Source of the DNA: UBA1546 sp049302185
Lineage (GTDB): Bacteria; Nitrospirota; Thermodesulfovibrionia; Thermodesulfovibrionales; UBA1546
DNA: 64,000 nt
Assembly (NCBI GenBank): GCA_049302185.1
Contig: JBAQLV010000022.1
Location: forward strand, 27,356 to 91,355
Direction: 5' to 3'
The notes beneath the pieces are model-generated. The model did not search any database. It had not been told where the DNA came from and saw only the letters and a list, made by a program, of their open reading frames with translations. The position numbers were made by a program, and so were the translations under genes. How positions within the stretch are numbered: the first letter of the stretch is position 1; each line of letters starts with the position of its first letter. Positions 42,179-49,884 of the stretch are shown here, in pieces.

Positions 42179-42199
42179 AAAATACAACGGAGGAACAAA

Positions 42200-43036
42200 A
42201 TGATAAGGTTTTATGAAAAAGATCCATATGCACCCATCCAGTATACCTATGAGGTTGAAAATATTCTCTACAACGGGAAGAGTAAGTTTCAGGAGATTAT
42301 GGTTATCCAGAATCCTTATTTCGGCAAGATGCTTATTCTTGACGGTGTAGTGCAGATAACCGAGAGAGATGAGTTTTTCTATCATGAAATGCTCACGCAT
42401 GTCGTGCTTCATGCGCATCCTGCTCCCAAGAGGGTGATTGTTATCGGAGGAGGAGACGGAGGCGCTGTCAGGGAAGTCCTGAAACATAAGACAGTGGAAA
42501 AGGTATATTTTATTGAAATAGACGAAGAGGTGATAAACGTATCCAGAAAGTTCTTTCCGACGGTTGCTTGTGATGTTGATGATCCGCGTGTGGAGATAAA
42601 ATGCATGGACGGAGCCGAATTTATAAAAGGACGGGATTCCGACATTGACGCTATTATAGTTGATTCAACTGATATAGTCGGTTTTGCCACAAGCCTTTTT
42701 ACAAAAGAGTTTTTTTCAGCCATTAAGAATTGCCTGACCAAAGACGGGTTTTATGTGACCCTTTCAGAATCACTCCATTTTCATAAGGACATTGTTATAG
42801 AGGTGCAGGAGACGATGAAGGCAGTATTCCCCGTGGTTGACATATATACTGCGTCGATTGCAACTTATGCCGGCAACTGGTGGACATTCTCTGTTGCTTC
42901 AAAAGGTCTCTCCCCGCGCGAGATGAGGAGAAAGTTTGAGATAAACACGAAATACTACAGCGATGAGATACACCGGCAGGCCTTTCTTCCAAAGGGCATG
43001 TATGAGAGGCTGATGCAGAGGAAGCTTGAATGGTAA
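42200..43036 (+). CDS. speE: Spermidine synthase
   Basis: 278 residues. Transfers aminopropyl from decarboxylated SAM to putrescine. Motifs: QEIMVIQNPYFGKMLILDGV, RDEFFYHEMLTHV, VIVIGGGDGGAVREVLKH (dcSAM site), VYFIEIDEEVI, DAIIVDSTD with catalytic Asp, and TYAGNWWTFSVASKG. A good RBS (GGAGG) precedes the ATG. Its natural partner, the ornithine-type decarboxylase, ends at 33823; the restriction island lies between them. Confidence 0.95.
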   Translation: MIRFYEKDPYAPIQYTYEVENILYNGKSKFQEIMVIQNPYFGKMLILDGVVQITERDEFFYHEMLTHVVLHAHPAPKRVIVIGGGDGGAVREVLKHKTVEKVYFIEIDEEVINVSRKFFPTVACDVDDPRVEIKCMDGAEFIKGRDSDIDAIIVDSTDIVGFATSLFTKEFFSAIKNCLTKDGFYVTLSESLHFHKDIVIEVQETMKAVFPVVDIYTASIATYAGNWWTFSVASKGLSPREMRRKFEINTKYYSDEIHRQAFLPKGMYERLMQRKLEW

Positions 43037-43078
43037 TATGCCCCATCTTGACACGTTAATCTGTTTCCTGATAAATTA

Positions 43079-43105
43079 TTAGCACTCTCCAGTTGAGAGT
43101 GCTAA
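43079..43105 (+). promoter_or_regulatory. CIRCE operator
   Basis: Perfect consensus TTAGCACTC-N9-GAGTGCTAA, 20 bases before hrcA. HrcA binds this element to repress the heat-shock operon hrcA-grpE-dnaK-dnaJ. Confidence 0.97.
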
Positions 43106-43124
43106 CCGACGTGAGGTATCAGAT

Positions 43125-44159
43125 ATGCTTGATGAAAGAGACAGAGAAGTGCTCTGTGCGATAGTGCAGAGCTATATAAATAATCCGGACCCCGTAGGGT
43201 CAAGGTTTATCACCAGGAAGTATGCCTTCAGCCTTTCACCTGCTTCCATAAGAAATATAATGTCTGACCTTGAAGAGATGGGGTTTCTCAGTCAGCCGCA
43301 CACCTCTGCAGGGAGGGTGCCTACGGATAAAGGCTACAGATTTTATGTTGATTATCTGTGTTCCCATGAACATCAGTATGATAACAGGGCATTTTTTTAT
43401 GAGATTACCAGAGAGCTTGAGTCCATTAAAAACGATATAGATGTCCTGCTCAGCGAGACAACAAAGAGGCTGTCCAATTTCTCACATTACCTCGGCGTGG
43501 CGCTTTCTCCTAATGCAGGTTCAGCGACATTTAACAGGATTAAGCTGTTAAAACACAGAAGGAACCATGTGGTGACTGTCCTTTTTACGGATGAAGGGCT
43601 GGTAAGGAATAAGGTTGTGGATGTTGATTTTGATTTGACGCAGCGCGACCTTAACAGAATAGCCTCATACCTTAATTCTGAGTTTTACGGGTATAACCTT
43701 AATGAGATCCGGACAAAGATAGTAAGGGAAATGTCTGAGGAAAAGATATTATGCGACACCCTTATCTCAAGGGCAATAAGGATATGCGGAGAGGTGCTCT
43801 CGTCTCCTGACGGGAATATATTTATTTCAGGATTTTCAGAAGTCCTTGGACTGCCTGATTTTTCGGATGTTGAAAAGATAAAAGAGATTTCAAGGGCAAT
43901 GGAAGATAAACATCTGATTATAAAGCTGCTTGATAAGTTTTCAGAATCCGCCAAGGACGAAGTACAGGTCATAATAGGCTCTGAGAATTCTCTGGCAGAG
44001 ATGAAAGGGTTCAGCATTGTGGCGGCAACTTACAAGGAAGGCAGCAGGCCCGTCGGCAGTGTTGGTGTAATTGGTCCGACACGAATGGATTATTCAAAGA
44101 CCATAGCTATGGTTGATATAGTTTCAAGGTTCATAACAAAGGTGATTGAGGGGAAATAA
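43125..44159 (+). CDS. hrcA: Heat-inducible transcription repressor HrcA
   Basis: 344 residues. N-terminal winged helix (LDERDREVLCAIVQSYINNP, then DPVGSRFITRKYAFSLSPAS) and IRNIMSDLEEMGFLSQPHTS, AGRVPTDKGYRFYVDYL; the GAF-like core carries SEVLGLPDFSDV and GVIGPTRMDYSKTIAMVD. It binds the CIRCE element directly upstream, so the operon is autoregulated and depends on GroEL in studied species. The grpE start follows the stop immediately. Confidence 0.96.
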   Translation: MLDERDREVLCAIVQSYINNPDPVGSRFITRKYAFSLSPASIRNIMSDLEEMGFLSQPHTSAGRVPTDKGYRFYVDYLCSHEHQYDNRAFFYEITRELESIKNDIDVLLSETTKRLSNFSHYLGVALSPNAGSATFNRIKLLKHRRNHVVTVLFTDEGLVRNKVVDVDFDLTQRDLNRIASYLNSEFYGYNLNEIRTKIVREMSEEKILCDTLISRAIRICGEVLSSPDGNIFISGFSEVLGLPDFSDVEKIKEISRAMEDKHLIIKLLDKFSESAKDEVQVIIGSENSLAEMKGFSIVAATYKEGSRPVGSVGVIGPTRMDYSKTIAMVDIVSRFITKVIEGK

Positions 44160-44834
44160 GTGAGACATAAAGTGGAGAAAAAGATAGAGGAAAATATGGC
44201 AGAGGATAATTCTCATCAGGAGTTTCATGAGCCGGATTCATCCGCCTTAGGCGGACAGGAGGAGGCTGAGCGTTGTATTGCGGCAGAGACACCGGAAAAC
44301 GCTGCCCCAGAAGCCGGAAAGTTAGAGCAGAATCTTGAAGAGGAACTTGGGCAGGAGAAAGACAGGTATCTAAGGTTGTACGCCGAATTTGATAATTACA
44401 AGAAGCGGGTCGCAAGAGACAGGGAAGAATTAATAAAATACGGCAATGAATCCTTGCTGTATGAACTGCTTCCTGTTATTGATAACCTTGAGATGGCTAT
44501 GAAGCACTCATCAAATGATACATCAGCAGGGCTTGCGCAGGGAGTGGAAATCACACTTAAGGAGTTTCTCAAGGTGATTGATAAATTCGGACTCTCACCG
44601 ATTGATGCATCCGGCAAGATGTTTGACCCCTCGCTGCATCATGCGATGACTCAGGTAGAAAGGGATGATATGGATGAGAATATGGTTGTGGAAGAATTCA
44701 GAAAGGGCTATATGTTCAGCGAGAAGGTATTAAGGCCGTCATTGGTTGCTGTATCGAAAAAGACAGTGCGCAGTGACAGTGTCAGCGAAGAAACACTGAC
44801 ACTAAACACTGACACTGACACTGACACGAAATAA
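44160..44834 (+). CDS. grpE: Nucleotide exchange factor GrpE
   Basis: 224 residues from GTG at 44160 (RBS GAGGGGA, 6 bases spacing); an ATG at 44196 with AGAGGA is a fair alternative. Long N-terminal coiled coil (LEQNLEEELGQEKDRYLRLY), AEFDNYKKRVARDREEL, LLPVIDNLEMAMKH, and the beta-wing MFDPSLHHAMTQVER, FRKGYMFSEKVLRPSLV. It releases ADP from DnaK. The last 20 or so residues (Thr/Asp/Ser repeats) are encoded by a TGACAC array that has overrun the 3' end. Confidence 0.95.
   Translation: MRHKVEKKIEENMAEDNSHQEFHEPDSSALGGQEEAERCIAAETPENAAPEAGKLEQNLEEELGQEKDRYLRLYAEFDNYKKRVARDREELIKYGNESLLYELLPVIDNLEMAMKHSSNDTSAGLAQGVEITLKEFLKVIDKFGLSPIDASGKMFDPSLHHAMTQVERDDMDENMVVEEFRKGYMFSEKVLRPSLVAVSKKTVRSDSVSEETLTLNTDTDTDTK
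44764..44828. repeat. Inverted TGACAC-type arrays in the 3' end of grpE
   Basis: Left arm AGTGCGCAGTGACAGTGTCAG; right arm AAACACTGACACTAAACACT then repeated GACACT units to the stop. In frame, encoding the Asp/Thr-rich tail. Confidence 0.75.
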
Positions 44835-44857
44835 ATATTATAGAGGAGGAAGCATAA

Positions 44858-46774
44858 ATGGCAAAGGCAATAGGAATAGACCTTGGCACAACGAATTCTG
44901 TTGTTGCAGTTGTTCAGGGCGGAGAGTCTGTAGTTATCCCGAATCAGGAGGGAATGAGAACAACGCCTTCTGTTGTTGCTTTTACTGAAAAGGGCGAGAG
45001 GCTCGTAGGACAGATAGCGAAAAGGCAGTCTATTACAAATCCTGAAAACACGATATTTTCAATAAAGAGGCTGATGGGTAGAAAATACAACACGCCTGAA
45101 GTTGAGCATGCGAAAAAACGGCTGCCGTATAAGATAGTTGAAGCGCCTAATGGAGACGCGCATGTTGAGATAAGAGGCAAGCGTTATTCGCCGCCTGAGA
45201 TATCGGCAATGATACTCCAGAAACTCAAGCAGTCTGCGGAAGATTATCTCGGAGAGACTGTAAATGATGCTGTTGTAACAGTGCCTGCTTATTTTAATGA
45301 CAGCCAGCGTCAGGCTACGAAGGATGCAGGGAAGATTGCAGGGCTTAATGTCCTAAGGATAATCAACGAACCGACAGCCGCCTCTTTGGCTTACGGCATG
45401 GATAAGAAGAAAGAAGAAAAGATTGCTGTTTATGATTTAGGCGGCGGCACGTTTGATGTATCCATTCTTGAAATAGGAGAAGGCGTAATTGAGGTTAAGT
45501 CTACAAACGGTGATACATATCTGGGCGGAGATGATTTTGACATCAAGATTATTGACTGGATGGTGGAAGAGTTCAAGAAAGATCAGGGCATTGACCTCAA
45601 GCATGATAAGATGGCTTTGCAGAGGCTTAAAGAAGCCGCGGAGAGGGCAAAGATTGACCTTTCAACTGCAATGGAAACAGAGATAAACCTTCCGTTTGTT
45701 ACAGCGGACGCAACAGGCCCGAAACACCTTTTGATGAAACTCTCAAGGGCGAAATTTGAGCAGATGGCAGGAGATCTCATAGAAAATACAACAGGGCCTT
45801 GCAAGAATGCGCTTAACGATGCAAATTTATCCGCCTCAAATATAGATGAAGTTCTTCTTGTCGGAGGACAGACAAGGATGCCAAAGGTTCAGCAGACTGT
45901 TCAGGGCTTTTTCGGGAAGGAGCCCAATAAGACAGTTAACCCTGATGAGGTTGTCGCTGTCGGAGCGGCAATACAGGGCGCAGTGCTGAAAGGAGACGTC
46001 AAAGAGGTGCTTTTGCTTGATGTTACGCCTCTGTCTCTTGGTATAGAAACGCTCGGCGGAATATTCACAAAGATAATAGAAAGAAATACTACAATCCCGA
46101 CTAAAAAGAGCCAGACATTCTCAACAGCATCAGACAACCAGCCTGCTGTTACAATCAAGATATGTCAGGGTGAAAGAGAAATGGCGTCGGATAATAAGCT
46201 GCTTGGAAACTTTGAGCTTATAGGCATTCCGCCTGCGCTGAGGGGAATTCCTCAGATAGAAGTAACTTTTGATATTGACGCAAATGGGATACTTCATGTC
46301 TCTGCCAAAGACCTTGGCACAGGAAAAGAACAGTCAATAAGGATAACCGCTTCAAGCGGGCTTAGCCCGGATGAAGTGAAAAAGATGACGCGTGATGCTG
46401 AGTCTCATGGAGAAGATGATAAAAATAAGAAACAGCTCGCAGAGGCAAGGAACGAAGCGGACACTATGATATACAGCGCTGAGAAATCTCTGAAGGAATA
46501 CGGAGACAAATTGAGCGAATCTGAGAAGAAGGATATAGAGGCTGCTCTTGAAAAGTGCAAGAAGGCAAAGGACTCAAGCGCTGATGCTTCCGAGATAAAG
46601 TCTTCTGTTGAAAGCCTTATGAAGGCATCGCACAAACTTGCGGAGCATATATATAAAGCAGCCGGAGACCAGCAGGCATCCGGCGCCGGAGCAGAAGCCT
46701 CAGGCGCAAAACCTTCGGAAGAAGATGTTGTTGAAGCTGAATTTGAGGATGTAGATAAAAAGAAAGAGAGCTAA
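44858..46774 (+). CDS. dnaK: Chaperone DnaK (Hsp70)
   Basis: 638 residues. ATPase domain: IGIDLGTTNSVVAVV (4-18), AVVTVPAYFNDSQRQATKDA, NEPTAASLAYG, AVYDLGGGTFDVSILE, LVGGQTRMPKVQ. Substrate-binding domain: LLLDVTPLSLGIETLGG, NTTIPTKKSQTFSTASDNQP, and the lid; the acidic tail ends VVEAEFEDVDK. RBS AGAGGAGG. It is the third gene of the HrcA-controlled operon. Confidence 0.98.
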   Translation: MAKAIGIDLGTTNSVVAVVQGGESVVIPNQEGMRTTPSVVAFTEKGERLVGQIAKRQSITNPENTIFSIKRLMGRKYNTPEVEHAKKRLPYKIVEAPNGDAHVEIRGKRYSPPEISAMILQKLKQSAEDYLGETVNDAVVTVPAYFNDSQRQATKDAGKIAGLNVLRIINEPTAASLAYGMDKKKEEKIAVYDLGGGTFDVSILEIGEGVIEVKSTNGDTYLGGDDFDIKIIDWMVEEFKKDQGIDLKHDKMALQRLKEAAERAKIDLSTAMETEINLPFVTADATGPKHLLMKLSRAKFEQMAGDLIENTTGPCKNALNDANLSASNIDEVLLVGGQTRMPKVQQTVQGFFGKEPNKTVNPDEVVAVGAAIQGAVLKGDVKEVLLLDVTPLSLGIETLGGIFTKIIERNTTIPTKKSQTFSTASDNQPAVTIKICQGEREMASDNKLLGNFELIGIPPALRGIPQIEVTFDIDANGILHVSAKDLGTGKEQSIRITASSGLSPDEVKKMTRDAESHGEDDKNKKQLAEARNEADTMIYSAEKSLKEYGDKLSESEKKDIEAALEKCKKAKDSSADASEIKSSVESLMKASHKLAEHIYKAAGDQQASGAGAEASGAKPSEEDVVEAEFEDVDKKKES

Positions 46775-46778
46775 GAGA

Positions 46779-46837
46779 GTGACAGTGTCAGTGAACAGTG
46801 TTTGAGCTGACTACTGACACTAAACACTGACACTGAA
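46779..46837. repeat. Inverted TGACAC/TGAACAG arrays between dnaK and dnaJ
   Basis: Left arm AGTGACAGTGTCAGTGAACA; right arm GACTACTGACACTAAACACT then GACACTGAAC up to the dnaJ ATG. Closely similar to the array at the end of grpE. It leaves dnaJ without a normal Shine-Dalgarno sequence. Confidence 0.75.
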
Positions 46838-46838
46838 C

Positions 46839-47936
46839 ATGAAAGACTACTATGAAATCCTTGGTGTATCAAGAGATGCTTCTGCGGCTGACTTAAAGAA
46901 AGCCTTCAGACAGCTTGCCCTGAAATACCATCCGGACAGAAACCCTGACAATAAAGAGTCCGAGGAAAAATTTAAAGAGATAAATGAGGCATACACATGT
47001 CTCTCCGACCCTGACAAAAAGTCTAACTATGACAGGTTCGGGACTGCCGAGGGTGTTGGCGCCGGTTTCAGTCCTTTTGGGGCAGGGTTTGGCGATGTAT
47101 TTGAGGACATCTTTGGAGATTTCTTCGGCACATTTACAGGACAGCGAAGAAAACGGCCTGCAAAGGGCATGGACCTCAGATATGACCTTGATATAATACT
47201 CATGGAAGCGGCATTCGGCACCGAAAAAACTATTGAGATTCCAAGGTGGGAAAACTGCACCGACTGCAAAGGTACAGGCGCAGCGCCGGGAAAAGCGCCG
47301 GCAACATGCCCTAATTGCAAAGGGTCAGGGCAGGTCAGATTCCAGCAGGGGTTCTTCAGTGTTTCTAAGACATGCGGCAAATGTAACGGCGAAGGCAGGA
47401 TTATCACAGACCCGTGCAAAACATGCAAAGGACAGGGCAGGATTAAAAAATACAGGGAGATAAACGTAAGGATTCCTGCCGGTGTTGATACAGATTCAAA
47501 ACTAAGGATGTCAGGAGAAGGAGAGCTTGGACTTTATGGAGGTCCTCCGGGCGACCTGTATATTTTCCTGAGTGTTGAAGAGCATCAGTTCTTTAAGAGA
47601 GAAGGCATGACTCTATACTGCAAAGTGCCTGTCTCTTTTCCGCAGGCTGCTCTCGGCGCTGAGATTGAAGTTCCGACCATTGACGGTGTTACAAATTTAA
47701 AGATTCCTCAGGGCACGCCCTCAGGCAAGGCATTTCATCTTAAAGGCAAGGGGATGCCGAGACTCGGAAGTCATCAGCGCGGAGATCAGATTGTGATTGT
47801 GAATATAGAGGTTCCCAAGCACCTTACACAGCGGCAGAAAGAGATACTTGAGGAATTTGCAAAGATAAACGGCGATGAGGTTTCAAAGGGGTTTAAAGAG
47901 AAGTTAAAAGATTTGTTTGCGGGGACGAAGACGTAA
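46839..47936 (+). CDS. dnaJ: Co-chaperone DnaJ (Hsp40)
   Basis: 365 residues. J domain with KYHPDRNPDNKES (HPD at about 33-35); Gly/Phe linker (GVGAGFSPFGAGFGDVFEDI); four zinc CxxCxGxG repeats CTDCKGTG, CPNCKGSG, CGKCNGEG, CKTCKGQG; C-terminal substrate domains ending with PKHLTQRQKEILEEF. It delivers clients to DnaK and stimulates its ATPase. The ATG directly abuts the repeat array, so its translation initiation may be unusual. Confidence 0.97.
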   Translation: MKDYYEILGVSRDASAADLKKAFRQLALKYHPDRNPDNKESEEKFKEINEAYTCLSDPDKKSNYDRFGTAEGVGAGFSPFGAGFGDVFEDIFGDFFGTFTGQRRKRPAKGMDLRYDLDIILMEAAFGTEKTIEIPRWENCTDCKGTGAAPGKAPATCPNCKGSGQVRFQQGFFSVSKTCGKCNGEGRIITDPCKTCKGQGRIKKYREINVRIPAGVDTDSKLRMSGEGELGLYGGPPGDLYIFLSVEEHQFFKREGMTLYCKVPVSFPQAALGAEIEVPTIDGVTNLKIPQGTPSGKAFHLKGKGMPRLGSHQRGDQIVIVNIEVPKHLTQRQKEILEEFAKINGDEVSKGFKEKLKDLFAGTKT

Positions 47937-47985
47937 TTTGCCTTATTTCAATTTTTCGGTTATGCCTTTCTCAGCGTTAGATTTA

Positions 47986-48173
47986 GGATAACGCTCGGCG
48001 GCTACACGACATGGCGCTCACGACACCGAGACATAGCGCGGCAACACATTTAATTTAAGCCGCGCGTGATAAAATCAAAGAGCGCCATGTGCGAACGCGC
48101 CAGCGTTCGCGTGTAAACTAAGATCAAATGCTTCCGCTGGCGCGAAAGCGAACGTGTACGCCGCTTGTTATCC
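47986..48173 (-). other. 188-bp attC-like complex palindrome
   Basis: Read on the minus strand: it opens GGATAAC-AA-GCGGC-G-TACACG and closes CGTGTA-GCCGC-CGAGC-GTTATCC. The arms pair with small bulges as in integron attC sites (R''-L'' and L'-R' with an extrahelical G). Inside are further inverted repeats, GCGAACG/CGTTCGC and CGCGCCAGCG/CGCTGGCGCG. It lies 23 bases downstream of a minus-strand orphan gene, the position an attC would have in a gene cassette. GTTATCC departs from the GTTRRRY consensus. GC content is higher than the surroundings. Confidence 0.45.
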
Positions 48174-48196
48174 GCTGTAGTCGCCAACTCTTTCAA

Positions 48197-48664
48197 TCAA
48201 CTGTTTTGCAGTTCATGTTGAACGGCGTCAGTAAGGAGGTTGAAAACCAACTCACCACCGAGAATAACACAATTGTTTGCTGTGTCCACTGACAATCCGT
48301 TTGGAATTGTATCCCAATCTAACCTTACAGCAAATTCAGCAGGATCATCTACTTCAAGTCGGCTACCTTCGTGAACCAATGGACAACGAAGAAATTTATA
48401 AATAATGTATTCAAAGGAGAAGAACTGATTAAACTTAGGAACAGATATGTTGTGAATCTGAGGTCTTCCTTTGCGACGCATTTTTGATTTAAGGAATGCT
48501 TTGAATCTTTCTCCAACCTTGGCATTTGGGTTTGTTTCTCGGGCCAGCGCATCAACAGTGCAAAGAAGCAAAAGGATAGAACCATATTTACGTCCATTTT
48601 TGTACAAAAAAATGGCATCATCAAGTAGCTATGAGAGGCTTCTATTCATCGGTGGTTTACTCAT
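48197..48664 (-). pseudogene. Hypothetical gene with an in-frame TAG at codon 12
   Basis: From an ATG at 48664 the frame reads MSKPPMNRSLS, then TAG (48631-48629), then LLDDAIFLYKNGRKYGSILL and onward for about 140 further residues to 48197. The continuation has LCTVDALARETNPNAKVGER, FFSFEYIIYKFLRCPLVHEG and DWDTIPNGLSVDTANNCVIL. The residues after the stop join smoothly to those before it, so this is a single gene with a nonsense mutation, or one that restarts at the TTG at 48607. I recognise no function. Confidence 0.6.
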
Positions 48665-48804
48665 AAGTTCCCTTGGCGACTATAGCTGCTAACTTCTTCA
48701 CATCTGCAATTAATTGCGTATACACCGCCAAAATGGGGGGATCGACGCAATGCGGATATCCCAATTCGCTGCCATCACAAGAATTCTATCAACCCAGCTT
48801 TTTC

Positions 48805-48834
48805 TTGTCAATCTCTCTTTTGCAGGGATATAAT
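48805..48834 (+). promoter_or_regulatory. Promoter for rsmE
   Basis: TTGTCA (48805-48810), 18 bases, TATAAT (48829-48834); ATG at 48855. Confidence 0.65.
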
Positions 48835-48854
48835 ACAAACAGTCAAAGGACGAA

Positions 48855-49700
48855 ATGAGAATCATACTGAAAAAAGAAGAGATTAAGGGGAACAGGATAA
48901 CCTTATCCGGTGAAAAGGCGCGGTATCTTATATCCGTGCTGAGGTGCAGCGCGGGAGATGAGCTTCAGGTCTTTGACGGCGAGGGAAGCCTCTATAAATC
49001 TAAAATCACAGGGATTGAAAATAAAAAAGTAATCATAGATTTATTAGAGCAGATTTCTCTCAATGCCGAATCTCCTCTCAATCTTACACTTGTTCAGGGG
49101 ATTCTCAAAGGTGAAAAAATGGATATGGTTATCCAGAAGGCAACAGAACTCGGCGTTAAAGAAATCATTCCAGCCATTACTGAGAGAAGCCAGATAAGGC
49201 ATACAAGAAAAGTTGACAGGTGGAGAAAGATTGCAGAAGAGGCGTCAAGGCAGAGCGGAAGGACAATGATTCCTGTTGTGCATGAGCCGATGGAATTTTC
49301 TAATTTTTTTGAGGGTTACTGTAATCCCCCCGTCCCCCCTTTAGAAAAGGGGGGTAAGGGGGGATTTGAGAGCCTTGTTAATTCTCATAAAATAAAAGGT
49401 TTTATCTTCTGGGAAGAAGGCGGATTGCCTTTAAAAGAAGCAATAGAAAAGATGCAAGATACAAGATACAAGATGCAAGATACAAGAGAAAATCTTTCTA
49501 ACCATCCTGAATCGTGCATCATGAATCCTGCATCGCTTTATCTCTTGATCGGCCCCGAAGGCGGATTTTCAAAGGAGGAAGTTAGTCTTGCAGTCTCTAA
49601 AGGTTTGATTACTGTATCATTAGGAAAACGCATTCTTCGTGCCGAGACAGCGGCAATTTCAGCAGTGGCGCTTATTCAGTTTTTACTCGGAGATATTTAG
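48855..49700 (+). CDS. rsmE: 16S rRNA (uracil1498-N3)-methyltransferase
   Basis: 281 residues, longer than the usual 230-250. N-terminal PUA-like part (ITLSGEKARYLISVLRCSAG); SPOUT part with LVQGILKGEKMDMVIQKATE, LGVKEIIPAITERSQIRH, EEASRQSGR, LLIGPEGGFSKEE (SAM knot) and LGKRILRAETAAISAVALIQ. Two repeat elements are inserted in frame: a poly-C/poly-G palindrome (residues about 157-171, NPPVPPLEKGGKGGF) and a GATACAA heptamer pair (about 200-225). Both fall in a loop between conserved blocks, so the enzyme may still work. Confidence 0.93.
   Translation: MRIILKKEEIKGNRITLSGEKARYLISVLRCSAGDELQVFDGEGSLYKSKITGIENKKVIIDLLEQISLNAESPLNLTLVQGILKGEKMDMVIQKATELGVKEIIPAITERSQIRHTRKVDRWRKIAEEASRQSGRTMIPVVHEPMEFSNFFEGYCNPPVPPLEKGGKGGFESLVNSHKIKGFIFWEEGGLPLKEAIEKMQDTRYKMQDTRENLSNHPESCIMNPASLYLLIGPEGGFSKEEVSLAVSKGLITVSLGKRILRAETAAISAVALIQFLLGDI
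49324..49369. repeat. Poly-C/poly-G palindrome inside rsmE
   Basis: AATCCCCCCGTCCCCCCTTT, TAG, AAAAGGGGGGTAAGGGGGGATT arms (shown in parts); in frame, encoding NPPVPPLEKGGKGGF. A relative lies in psd at 57220-57268. Confidence 0.8.
49452..49536. repeat. Inverted heptamer pair inside rsmE
   Basis: Left arm GATGCAA-GATACAA-GATACAA-GATGCAA-GATACAA; right arm ATCCTGA-ATCGTGC-ATCATGA-ATCCTGC-ATC. Same unit family as the hpf-rapZ spacer. Confidence 0.8.
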
Positions 49701-49701
49701 C

Positions 49702-49866
49702 TCAGTCTTCTTTTTCTTTTATAGAGATTATCTTTTCCACAGGGATGGCTATCCAGCCTGACTCAGCCTCAATGTAGACTTCTGTTTCTCCGATCTCAAT
49801 AAGCTTGCCTTTGTAAGTTGTCTCTAAAGCTAAAACTTCTACATCTTTCCCAATAAGATCCTGCAT
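49702..49866 (-). CDS. Small 54-residue protein downstream of der
   Basis: Reads MQDLIGKDVEVLALETTYKG, KLIEIGETEVYIEAESGWIA, IPVEKIISIKEKED. RBS AGAGGTGATT 2-12 bases before the ATG. The alternating hydrophobic pattern suggests a small beta-barrel of Sm-like or SH3-like type; I do not recognise a named family. It is 18 bases after der on the same strand and ends 1 base from the rsmE stop (convergent). Confidence 0.7.
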   Translation of the reverse strand: MQDLIGKDVEVLALETTYKGKLIEIGETEVYIEAESGWIAIPVEKIISIKEKED

Positions 49867-49884
49867 CTAATCACCTCTCTTAAC

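Noticed and set aside
45901..47428. Several minus-strand frames opposite dnaK and dnaJ
   Set aside because: Shadows of highly conserved genes with strong third-position bias; no independent signals.
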